Positions 15,369-21,780 of a stretch of DNA of 24,855 nucleotides are shown here, piece after piece; positions within the stretch are counted from its first letter, which is position 1, and every line of letters begins with the position of its first letter. The notes beneath the pieces are model-generated. The model was not told the origin of the DNA, made no database searches, and saw only the letters and a program-made list of their open reading frames with translations. The position numbers and the translations under genes were made by a program. Source of the DNA: DASUSH01 sp050996575 (lineage in GTDB: Bacteria; Actinomycetota; Thermoleophilia; Solirubrobacterales; 70-9); NCBI GenBank assembly GCA_050996575.1, contig JBPCRS010000066.1, positions 1-24,855 on the forward strand, written 5' to 3'.

Positions 15369-15889
15369 TCAGCACGAGGCCTGGCCTTCGCAAGTTCTTG
15401 CTTACCTCTCACCTGGTGTCTTCGGTTGGCTGGCTCGGGGCGGTTGGCGTCTTCCTGGCGCTCTCCGTCGTCGGGCTTGTGAGCAAAGAGGCCGAGGTGG
15501 TGCGCGCTGCCTACATCGCAATGGAGTCGATCGGCTGGTTCGTCCTCGTTCCGCTCAGCATCCTGTCGCTAGTGAGCGGGCTCGTCCAGTCGCTCGGCAC
15601 GAAGTGGGGCCTGCTACGCCACTACTGGGTGATCTCAAAGCTCCTGATCAACCTCCTCGCCACGGTCGTCTTGCTGCTGTACATGCGCTCGCTTGGCTTT
15701 CTGGCCGACAGGGCGGAACAAGCTCCGGTTTCCGGCGGCGATCTCAGCGCGCTGAGGAGCCCGTCGCCCGTGCTTCACGCGGGCGTGGCCCTGGCGCTGT
15801 TGTCAATCGCCGCGATCCTTTCGATCTACAAGCCTAGAGGGATGACCCGCTATGGGCGGCGAAAGCAGCAAGAGCCACGAGCTGCGTGA
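15365..15889 (+). CDS. polytopic membrane protein, DUF2269/CopD-like
   Basis: A 174-aa protein with four transmembrane helices (about 10-32, 50-72, 85-108, 138-158). It begins LLTSHLVSSVGWLGAVGVFL, a conserved His plus WLG pattern seen in DUF2269-type and CopD-like membrane proteins. A soluble loop follows helix 3 and the tail is basic (YGRRKQQEPRAA). CopD-like relatives take part in copper uptake, but sequence alone does not prove this. It starts at GTG overlapping the His-rich protein, forming a two-gene TetR-controlled unit, and converges with the adenylate cyclase gene at 13 nt. Confidence 0.6.
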   Translation: MISTRPGLRKFLLTSHLVSSVGWLGAVGVFLALSVVGLVSKEAEVVRAAYIAMESIGWFVLVPLSILSLVSGLVQSLGTKWGLLRHYWVISKLLINLLATVVLLLYMRSLGFLADRAEQAPVSGGDLSALRSPSPVLHAGVALALLSIAAILSIYKPRGMTRYGRRKQQEPRAA

Positions 15890-15902
15890 TTTGCAACCCG
15901 CT

Positions 15903-16565
15903 CTACCCGTAGGACTCGGGAGCGGCCGCGAAGCTGGCGGCGCACTGCAACGAGCAGAAATGAAAGACCTGGCCGGCGTGAGTCAGGCTGCCTGCGGCGA
16001 GGCGCGGCTCGACCGACATCCGACATACCGGGTCGATCGGCCAGCCTTCGTTCGAGCGCTCGCCGGCGAGGGATGCTTTGAACAGACGGACTGGCTCGCT
16101 GACGTTGCGCAGTTGCTGCCTGCCGGCGCTGGTTAACTCGATCTGTTCGTTCGAGCCCGCCGACTCCGCCGTCGCTTCGCTGAGCAGCACTTCGCCACTC
16201 GAGGCCAGCGCGGCGATGCGGGCGGCGATGTTGACCGCTGAGCCGAACCAGTCGCCCTGGCGCTCGACCGCGGCTCCCGTGTGCATCCCGATCCGCAGGC
16301 CGAGAAAGCCCGCTCTCCCTCCGATTTCCTCACTCAAGTCGACTGCGATGCGAACGGCCTCGGCGGCGTCTGGGGCGCGCAGCATCAATGCGTCGCCGAT
16401 GCTCTTTACCTCCTCGACCTCAGAGCCGTCGATGTGCCGGCGTGTGCACTCGACGAAATCGGCGACGACATCAGCCGCCTGCTCATCACCGTGGGCTTCG
16501 GTCAGAGCGGTGAACCCGGCGAGGTCGGCAAAGACAAACGTCTGACTTGTCGCCTCGCCTCCCAT
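15903..16565 (-). CDS. class III adenylate cyclase fused to a YHS domain
   Basis: A 220-aa cytoplasmic protein. Residues about 8-165 form a class III nucleotide cyclase with metal-binding Asp14 (FVFADLAGFT) and Asp58 (KSIGDALML), adenine-selecting Lys54 and Asp105, and transition-state residues Asn112 and Arg116 (GDWFGSAVNIAARI). All are intact, so it should make cAMP. Residues about 174-220 are a YHS-type module (IDPVCRMSVEP, FHFCSLQCAASF, PESYG) with Cys181, Cys204 and Cys208, a fold seen in heavy-metal proteins. ATG 16565 follows GGAGG; the longer upstream frame overlaps the M23 gene. It lies 10 nt downstream of the M23 stop, in one operon. The pairing suggests metal- or redox-tuned cAMP synthesis. 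Confidence 0.85.
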   Translation of the reverse strand: MGGEATSQTFVFADLAGFTALTEAHGDEQAADVVADFVECTRRHIDGSEVEEVKSIGDALMLRAPDAAEAVRIAVDLSEEIGGRAGFLGLRIGMHTGAAVERQGDWFGSAVNIAARIAALASSGEVLLSEATAESAGSNEQIELTSAGRQQLRNVSEPVRLFKASLAGERSNEGWPIDPVCRMSVEPRLAAGSLTHAGQVFHFCSLQCAASFAAAPESYG

Positions 16566-16575
16566 GCGCCTCCGG

Positions 16576-17757
16576 CTAGAGGTATCCCATCGGGTCGACC
16601 GGTTGGCCGTTGATGCGGACCTCGAAATGAAGGTGGGCACCCATGCTGGCACCGGTGTTGCCGACGTAGCCAATCACGTCCCCCTGATCGACCGAGCCGG
16701 AGGTGATCTCGAATGCCGACTGATGCGCGTAGCAAGTCGAAAGCCCGCCACCGTGGTTGATGCAGGTGTAATTGCCATAACCGCCGTACACCTGAGCCAT
16801 CGCGATCGAGCCGGCCTTGGCGGCACGGATCGGAGTGCCGTCCGGGGCGGCGATGTCGATTCCGGCATGTAGCCGCCCCCAGCGCTGGCCGAACGGTGAA
16901 GTCAGGGGACCGTTGATTGGCCAGATGAAACCCGACGAGCCACCTTGAATCGGCCCGGCCGGAATCTCGGCCGCTACGCCCCCACTCGAGGACTGCGCTT
17001 CGGCGGCGGCCTTGAGCTCGGCCTCGATGTCTGCCTGCAGCTTTTCCACCCCTGACTCGAGATGCCCGATCTCGCCCTCGACCTCTTCGAGAGTCGCGCT
17101 CTGCAAAGCGCGCGCCGTTTCGAGCTCGGCTTCGCGACTTTCGAGCTGGGCGCGGGTCCGGGCGAGCTCGCGCTTCTTCGCCGAGATCTCAGCTTTCGCC
17201 TCTTCGATCTCGGTGACCGTGTCGACGGTCTCGGTCTTCAAGTCGCGAACGCGCGAGATGATCGTTGAGTCCTGGTCCTCGATCCGGTTCAAATACTCGT
17301 AGCGCTCGAGCATGTCGTCGAAGCCGTCGGAGTTGAGAATCACGGTCAAGGCATCGGGCTCATCCTGTTTGTAGATCGCGATCAAGCGCGTTTCGAGGAC
17401 ACCGATGGAGCGGTGATAGCGGGCTCGGAGCGCTCCTAGCCGTTCCCGAGCCGAGCCCAGCCGCGAGCGAGTTGCCTCGAGTTCATTGAGGACCGTCGCC
17501 TCGCGGGTACGGAGGACCGAAAGCTCTCCCTCGAGCTGTGAGATCTGGTCGGAGACCGCAGCGATCTCATCGGTCAAGACGCCCTTTTGCTCGCGCCTCT
17601 CGCCGAGCTCGGCCTCTTTCTGGTCGAGCTGGCTCTCGAGATTCTGAGCCTGCGCCGCTTGCACCGCGACCACGAGGAGCGCGACGAGAAAAATACCCGT
17701 GACCGTGCGGCTACTGCGCCGGACGGGACGATTTTGGGGCTGGGAATGTGTGCTCAC
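16576..17757 (-). CDS. M23 family murein endopeptidase with coiled-coil (EnvC/NlpD-like)
   Basis: Exported peptidoglycan hydrolase of 393 aa. It has an N-terminal signal segment (TGIFLVALLVVAVQAAQAQ) and a long coiled coil of about residues 40-255 rich in Glu/Leu/Arg heptads. The C-terminal M23 (LytM) domain, about 285-393, carries FGQRWGRLHAGIDIAAPDG and the zinc/catalytic GAHLHFEVR. These enzymes cut peptide cross-links; the coiled coil usually controls activation by division proteins. GTG 17757 is chosen because the signal peptide follows; the long upstream extension is not protein-like. A CCTAC-N5-GTAGG box lies 7-21 nt before the start and another about 120 nt upstream, in the gap shared with the BlaI-type gene. 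Confidence 0.88.
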   Translation of the reverse strand: MSTHSQPQNRPVRRSSRTVTGIFLVALLVVAVQAAQAQNLESQLDQKEAELGERREQKGVLTDEIAAVSDQISQLEGELSVLRTREATVLNELEATRSRLGSARERLGALRARYHRSIGVLETRLIAIYKQDEPDALTVILNSDGFDDMLERYEYLNRIEDQDSTIISRVRDLKTETVDTVTEIEEAKAEISAKKRELARTRAQLESREAELETARALQSATLEEVEGEIGHLESGVEKLQADIEAELKAAAEAQSSSGGVAAEIPAGPIQGGSSGFIWPINGPLTSPFGQRWGRLHAGIDIAAPDGTPIRAAKAGSIAMAQVYGGYGNYTCINHGGGLSTCYAHQSAFEITSGSVDQGDVIGYVGNTGASMGAHLHFEVRINGQPVDPMGYL

Positions 17758-17763
17758 CAGAAT

Positions 17764-17778
17764 CCTACGGGATGTAGG
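17764..17778. promoter_or_regulatory. CCTAC-N5-GTAGG box C (M23/cyclase operon)
   Basis: CCTACGGGATGTAGG, perfect arms. Read leftward its TACATC plus 13 nt reaches the GTG of the M23 gene, the same spacing as box G before the L,D-transpeptidase gene. A half-site TGTAGG lies at 17788-17793. Confidence 0.65.
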
Positions 17779-17875
17779 GATCGGCACTGTAGGCCGAGTG
17801 AACGCCTCGAGGTGGCGCTGCAATGGGCTCTGCAGCACCCCTTGCACCGGCGACTTGACCTCCAGCGCTACGCCT

Positions 17876-17890
17876 CCTACGCGCGGTAGG
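17876..17890. promoter_or_regulatory. CCTAC-N5-GTAGG box D (between M23 and blaI-like genes)
   Basis: CCTACGCGCGGTAGG, perfect arms, 82 nt before the BlaI-type ATG and 119 nt before the M23 GTG. It contains no good -10, so it may be an accessory operator allowing autoregulation or looping with box C. Confidence 0.6.
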
Positions 17891-17971
17891 GGAGGGCGAC
17901 TCCTACGGCCGGTGTCAACGCCGAACGGGCGGTAAATAGGGGTCACAGGCGCTGGTACGCTGGCCGCGCTG

Positions 17972-18361
17972 ATGGCCCGCCGGGAAACCCCGCAATTCTC
18001 AGGAGCCCTGCAGCAGGGCATCATGCGAGTCCTCTGGCGGCGCGGCTCGGGGACCGTTGACGAGGTGCGTGAGGCCCTGCCGAGGAAGAATCGCAGTGCC
18101 TATACGACCGTGCAGACCGTGCTCAACCGGCTCAGCGAACGCGGCCTTCTTTCGCGCGAGCGCCGCGGCACGGCGATCGTCTATACGCCGCTTCTGAGCG
18201 AGGCGCACTATCTCGAGCGCTCGCTGGGCGACGCGCTTGCCGGAGCCACGAGCGAGGCACGACAGGCGGCGCTCGCCGGCCTGGTCGGGGATCTCGATGA
18301 GGACGAGCTCAAGGCCGTGCGGGCGCGAACAGCGGAGGTCAGGCGGAGGCGAAAGCCGTGA
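17972..18361 (+). CDS. BlaI/MecI/CopY-family transcriptional repressor
   Basis: A 129-aa winged-helix repressor: GIMRVLWRRGSGTVDEVREA and AYTTVQTVLNRLSERGLL are the BlaI recognition region, and the basic wing RRGTAIVYTPL is typical. The C-terminal half (YLERSLGDALAGA, ALAGLVGDLDEDEL) is the dimerisation/cleavage region of the family. No CopY-type cysteines are present, so copper sensing through CxC is unlikely. A -10-like TACGCT at about 17952-17957 puts the start of transcription close to the ATG. It is coupled to the M56-type protease by a GTGA overlap. It is the best candidate to bind the CCTAC-N5-GTAGG boxes. Confidence 0.9.
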   Translation: MARRETPQFSGALQQGIMRVLWRRGSGTVDEVREALPRKNRSAYTTVQTVLNRLSERGLLSRERRGTAIVYTPLLSEAHYLERSLGDALAGATSEARQAALAGLVGDLDEDELKAVRARTAEVRRRRKP

Positions 18362-19320
18362 TCGTTCTCGCGGCCGTCGCCCTGGCCGCGACTTTGGGCG
18401 CGCCACACCTGATGCGCCAGGGCCGGATCGCTCCGGCGGCAGGCATCGGACTCTGGCTCAGCGTTCTCTGCTTGAGGGCGGTGCTCGCACTCAGCGTCGC
18501 GGTATTGATCGTTCTCTATCTGCCGGCGACGCAGCTGTTCGGACTCTTGACACATTGGTGCTTTCACGCCGTGATTCCGTTCGTCACCACCCACCTTGGC
18601 TTCTCCGGCCATCGCCTCGGAGACGTCGCGATTCTGGTGCCGGCGTTGGTTGCTGCGGTCTCGCTGCTTTCGACGACGTTTGCCGCTTGGCGTGCGACTC
18701 GCGCGGTGCGTCGCTGGCTTTCTCGCAGCTCGGTCGGAAGCGGGCCCGAGGAGACTGTGCTGGTCGGCGGAGAGGGGATCCTTCTCGCCGCCGCGGGCCT
18801 GCGCGATCCCAAGGTGGTCGTTTCAGCCGGCGCACTCTGCGCGCTCGACGAACCCGAGCTACGCGCCGGACTCGAGCACGAGCGTGGCCATATCGCCCGC
18901 CGGCACCGCTTCTACGTCTTGTTCGGCAACCTCTTCTACGCCGTCTCGCGACTGCTGCCGGGGTCGGCATCGGCGTGGGAGCACCTCCAGTTTCACCTCG
19001 AGCGCGACGCCGATGAGTACGCGGTAAAGAAAACCGGTGATCCGCTCGCCCTGGCCAGCGTGATCTGTAAGGCGGCGACGAGTTCAACTCGCGGTGGAGT
19101 CGCATTCTCCGCCCTCGGCGGCGGTCACGTCTCCAAGCGCCTCGATTTGCTTCTCGAGGAAGTGCCCTCTTCAGGGTTTTCAACGGCGCTGGCCCGGGGC
19201 CTCGCCGTCGGACTCCTCGGCCTCGTACTCGCCCTCGTCGTCTCGGCTCCGGCTCTTGCTTCGGTTGGGATCGATCAGTTGCAGGATGCGAGGAGTGTCG
19301 AACACCTCTGTCGCGGCTAG
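18358..19320 (+). CDS. M56/M48-type membrane zinc metalloprotease (BlaR1-like, no sensor domain)
   Basis: A 320-aa integral membrane protease with N-terminal helices (about 1-20, 33-62, 90-112), a cytosolic zinc-protease region with LEHERGHIARRH (HExxH) and the downstream glutamate ligand in ERDADEYAVKKTGD, and a final helix near 275-302. This is the BlaR1/MecR1 protease module that cleaves its partner BlaI repressor. The penicillin-binding sensor domain of true BlaR1 is absent: only about 18 residues follow the last helix. The trigger is therefore probably not direct beta-lactam acylation. GTG start overlaps the repressor stop by 4 nt. Confidence 0.85.
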   Translation: MIVLAAVALAATLGAPHLMRQGRIAPAAGIGLWLSVLCLRAVLALSVAVLIVLYLPATQLFGLLTHWCFHAVIPFVTTHLGFSGHRLGDVAILVPALVAAVSLLSTTFAAWRATRAVRRWLSRSSVGSGPEETVLVGGEGILLAAAGLRDPKVVVSAGALCALDEPELRAGLEHERGHIARRHRFYVLFGNLFYAVSRLLPGSASAWEHLQFHLERDADEYAVKKTGDPLALASVICKAATSSTRGGVAFSALGGGHVSKRLDLLLEEVPSSGFSTALARGLAVGLLGLVLALVVSAPALASVGIDQLQDARSVEHLCRG

Positions 19321-19440
19321 TCGAGCGCGCGCGACGCACCCGGCTCAAAGTTCCTTTAGTAGAATTTCCTACACTTCGTAGGACAGCAGAGGTAGACCCT
19401 CTCTCACCCCCCTCATGGCCCTTCTAGCTGCCGAGAAAAA
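19321..19440. other. gap after the M56 gene; no intact gene
   Basis: This is the first part of a 306-nt gap before the Lgt gene. It contains box E at 19368-19382 and a small inverted repeat AGAGG-TAGAC-CCTCT just after it (about 19388-19402). An ATG at 19415 opens only a 24-codon frame in a different register from the methyltransferase-like remnant. I see no complete gene. Confidence 0.5.
19368..19382. promoter_or_regulatory. CCTAC-N5-GTAGG box E with -10-like TACACT
   Basis: CCTACACTTCGTAGG, perfect arms. The embedded TACACT points rightward into the methyltransferase remnant and then lgt. It probably was the regulated promoter of the now broken gene and may still drive the Lgt-like gene. 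Confidence 0.65.
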
Positions 19441-19626
19441 CTGCTGCTTGCCGCTCCTCAGGTCGAGAAGGTCTGGGCCGTCGATCTGAGCGCCGGAATG
19501 AGTGATTACCTCGACACCAAGGCTCGAAGCGCCGGTCTCGAAAATGTCGAGACCCGGGTCCGGCTTGTCTCACTCGCTCGCCCTTGCCCCTCGGCCATTG
19601 CGGCGGCCGACGCCGCCCCGGGTTAA
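19441..19626 (+). pseudogene. methyltransferase remnant upstream of lgt
   Basis: In the frame ending at TAA 19624-19626 the translation reads LLLAAPQVEKVWAVDLSAGM and then SDYLDTKARSAGLENVETRV. This is the second beta strand and following helix of a class I methyltransferase, equivalent to the acidic SAM-binding loop. The glycine-rich motif I that should precede it and everything that should follow are missing, and the preceding DNA is in another frame. The stop directly precedes the lgt TTG. It looks like debris of a deleted methyltransferase gene; a short functional peptide is less likely. Confidence 0.5.
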
Positions 19627-20430
19627 TTGCCGGCCAGCGCCGTAATCACCATTCCGTTCGACCCAGTGCTGAGATTGGGTCCGATCGAAATCGCCTGGCA
19701 CGGCTTGATGATCACCGTCGGGATCTTGGTCGGGACAGCGTTCGCCCTGCGCTACGCCTCCGAGCGAGGGCTGAGCCGCGACCGCATTTTCGAGCTCGTC
19801 TTGGTGGTCGTCGTTGCCGGGATCATCGGAGCACGGATCCTCTACCTGACCGAACTTGACGTCGGTGCACTCGCTCGGCCCGAGGACTGGCTCTCCACCC
19901 GCGGGTTCTCCTTCTACGGCGCATTGATCCTTGCCCCGCTCGCGGCCGGCGCTTACCTGCGACTGACGAGGTCAGGGATGGCTTACCTCGATGCGCTTGC
20001 CGTCGGCTTCGGTATGGCGATGGCCGTAGGGCGGATCGGGGACGTGATCAGCGGCGAGCACTACGGCCCCGAGTCGACTTTGCCGTGGGCGATCCAATAC
20101 TCGGACCCCGATGCTGAGGTTCCGAGCGTCGATGCCGCCTATCACCCCGGCGGCCTCTACGAATCTCTCGTCGGCCTCGTCATCTTCGCCGTCATCTGGC
20201 CGCTTCGCAAACACTTCCGTACTCCGGGGGTCCTGTTCGCGACCGTAATCGGCCTGTACTCGCTCGGCCGGTTCCTGATCTTCTTCGTTCGCAGCGACAG
20301 CGATCAGCTGGCACTAGGTCTCTCCAACTCTCAGTGGATAAGCCTTGTTCTGATCGCCGCAGCCGTTGCTGCGGTCGCCGTGCTCCGCAAGCGTGCGTCG
20401 ATGCCTCCGGCTGCTCCGGAGCCCGCTTGA
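19627..20430 (+). CDS. lgt: divergent prolipoprotein diacylglyceryl transferase (Lgt family)
   Basis: A 267-aa polytopic membrane enzyme of the Lgt family, which adds diacylglycerol to the lipobox Cys of exported lipoproteins. Family features are IEIAWHGLMITVGILVG, RGFSFYGALI, the signature GRIGDVISGEHYGP and YHPGGLYES, with seven or so helices. The signature is unusual: the family normally reads GRxGNFxNxE, so the invariant Asn is Asp here and the second Asn is Ser. This may be a paralogue with altered function. TTG 19627 directly follows the remnant stop and no other start fits before the conserved N-terminus. Several lipoproteins in this window would be substrates. Confidence 0.82.
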   Translation: MPASAVITIPFDPVLRLGPIEIAWHGLMITVGILVGTAFALRYASERGLSRDRIFELVLVVVVAGIIGARILYLTELDVGALARPEDWLSTRGFSFYGALILAPLAAGAYLRLTRSGMAYLDALAVGFGMAMAVGRIGDVISGEHYGPESTLPWAIQYSDPDAEVPSVDAAYHPGGLYESLVGLVIFAVIWPLRKHFRTPGVLFATVIGLYSLGRFLIFFVRSDSDQLALGLSNSQWISLVLIAAAVAAVAVLRKRASMPPAAPEPA

Positions 20431-20525
20431 GCGGCGAAAGCAACCCTAGAAGGGCGCGCCTGGCCGCGGCGGTGGCTCTGTTTGCCGTGCCTTCGCTGAT
20501 CGGGTTGCTGGGTTTTGGGCCCTAG
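20427..20525 (+). CDS. 32-aa membrane peptide coupled to lgt
   Basis: A short frame starting at TTG that overlaps the lgt stop as TTGA, the same coupling used elsewhere in the window. The product begins MSGESNPRRARL, with a basic patch, followed by one hydrophobic helix (AAAVALFAVPSLIGLLGFGP) and an immediate stop. The basic-then-hydrophobic layout resembles natural single-pass microproteins that sit on a partner membrane enzyme. No homologue is recognised. It is too short to be sure, but overlap, topology and an immediate stop argue that it is translated. Confidence 0.45.
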   Translation: MSGESNPRRARLAAAVALFAVPSLIGLLGFGP

Positions 20526-20529
20526 GGCA

Positions 20530-20545
20530 CCCTCGCCGATGAGGG
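20530..20545. terminator. weak hairpin between converging transcripts
   Basis: CCCTC-GCCGAT-GAGGG can form a 5-bp GC-rich stem just after the lgt/microprotein unit and before the convergent L,D-transpeptidase gene. There is no T-run, so it is only a weak terminator candidate. Confidence 0.25.
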
Positions 20546-20639
20546 AGTAGTTCATGGTTGGCGCAGATCCAATTACTTCGACTCGCCGCTGCGAGCTGCC
20601 CAGATTCACGCGTTGTAGCGATATATCAAGCCGTGCTTC

Positions 20640-21674
20640 TCAGTCAATGTAGACAGGGGTCCCGACCGAGACGAGCTCATAGAGCTTCTTTACGTCGGCG
20701 ACAGCCATCCGAACGCAGCCGTGTGAGGCCGCCGAGCCGAGCGAAGCCTCGTCAGCGGTCCCGTGGATCCCGGCGCCGCCGTCAAAACCCATCCATCGCG
20801 CCTTGAGTGGATTATCGGGGCCGGGCGGAACGGTCGTGCCGGCCAGATCGCCCGCCCACTTTGCTTCGGGGACATACCACGTCGGGTCGACCTGCATCGA
20901 TTGGATCGCGTACAGACCGGTCGGCGTGTCGTAGCCCTCTTGACCGATCGCGACCGTGTACTCATTGCTCAGTTTCAGGTTCTCGAAGTGGCGCAGGGTG
21001 AAGTTCGCGCGATCGACGACGATGTAGTCGGGGTTCTCCGCGGCCAGGTCCGCCTCGCTGATTTCAGGCTCAACCGTCTCCACGTCGGCCCGAATTTTCC
21101 GGTCGCCCTCGCCTTCGAGCGCCTCGATGATCTCGCGGCGTAGCTCTTCGGCCCTGAGGGCCGCGCCTTCCTTGCCCGGGGACGTCTCAAGTCTGCTCGC
21201 CGTCGGGGTGATCGTGGCGTTCTCGGCCTCGCGATTCAGCTTGGCCGCCACTGCAGATACGAAGCGCTCGACCGCAGTTCGCGAGTAAGCGACGTCGGCC
21301 ACAACCTGGTGTTCGATCTCGTCCTGGGTGACGTACCGAACCAAGCGTGAGGGCAGGTCGTCCTGGCGGCTGGCCGCAAGTGCCTCGGTGACCATGCCCT
21401 CGGTGTCCGCCCGGACCTCGAGATCCGCCGCGGCGAGGGTGAATTCCTCGTTTGCGTAGGTGACGGTGATCGGCCGCTCTACCGGTCGCACCAGCTCCGC
21501 CTTCAGCCGCTTGGTCGCCTCGTGCTCGCTCAGGCCGCCGACCTCGACCGAGCCGATGCGAACCCCTTCGGCGATTTGCCCGGCCTTGCTCGAGTCCCAC
21601 GCGTAGGCGCCCACTGTTGCAGCCGCGAATAGGACCGCGCCGCAAAGAATCACTGTCAACGCCTTGACTCCCAT
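20640..21674 (-). CDS. L,D-transpeptidase with peptidoglycan-binding (YoaR-like) domains
   Basis: Exported 344-aa YkuD-family enzyme that makes 3-3 peptidoglycan cross-links or anchors proteins. It has an N-terminal membrane/signal segment (about 1-24), then YoaR-like peptidoglycan-binding repeats (about 35-215: VRIGSVEVGGLSEHEATKRL onward), then a YkuD domain (about 225-344). The catalytic block IHGTADEASLGSAASHGCVRM contains His and the nucleophilic Cys. ATG 21674 follows GGGAGA; the longer frame upstream adds no signal-like sequence. A one-mismatch copy of the palindrome lies 7-21 nt upstream, so it probably belongs to the same regulon as the M23 hydrolase. Confidence 0.9.
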   Translation of the reverse strand: MGVKALTVILCGAVLFAAATVGAYAWDSSKAGQIAEGVRIGSVEVGGLSEHEATKRLKAELVRPVERPITVTYANEEFTLAAADLEVRADTEGMVTEALAASRQDDLPSRLVRYVTQDEIEHQVVADVAYSRTAVERFVSAVAAKLNREAENATITPTASRLETSPGKEGAALRAEELRREIIEALEGEGDRKIRADVETVEPEISEADLAAENPDYIVVDRANFTLRHFENLKLSNEYTVAIGQEGYDTPTGLYAIQSMQVDPTWYVPEAKWAGDLAGTTVPPGPDNPLKARWMGFDGGAGIHGTADEASLGSAASHGCVRMAVADVKKLYELVSVGTPVYID

Positions 21675-21680
21675 CGTTCT

Positions 21681-21695
21681 CCCACGGACTGTAGG
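21681..21695. promoter_or_regulatory. CCcAC-N5-GTAGG box G (L,D-transpeptidase promoter)
   Basis: CCCACGGACTGTAGG has one mismatch from the perfect box. Read leftward it is CCTACAGTCCGTGGG with TACAGT as a -10, 13 nt from the transpeptidase ATG, exactly the geometry of box C before the M23 gene. Confidence 0.6.
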
Positions 21696-21764
21696 AGTAA
21701 CTGCACACGCGACGCGGGAGCCGCGTTGCATTTTGAAGCCGCGCCACATATATGTTACTGTCAT

Positions 21765-21780
21765 GCAACAGCTATGTTGC
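21765..21780. promoter_or_regulatory. inverted repeat GCAACA-N4-TGTTGC over a start codon
   Basis: A perfect 6-bp inverted repeat covers the ATG at 21774. A related ATGTTAC copy lies just upstream (21752-21758), giving a cluster of three related half-sites. It is a natural candidate operator for the TetR regulator cotranscribed at 23246-23833. Confidence 0.5.

Noticed and set aside
17788..17916. Extra half-sites TGTAGG (17788) and CCTACGGCCGGTGTC (17902) as further boxes
   Set aside because: Each has only one good arm; they were not counted, though weak accessory binding is possible.
17972..18361. Calling the repressor a copper-sensing CopY
   Set aside because: The cysteine pairs needed for copper sensing are absent; a BlaI-type protease-cleaved repressor fits better.
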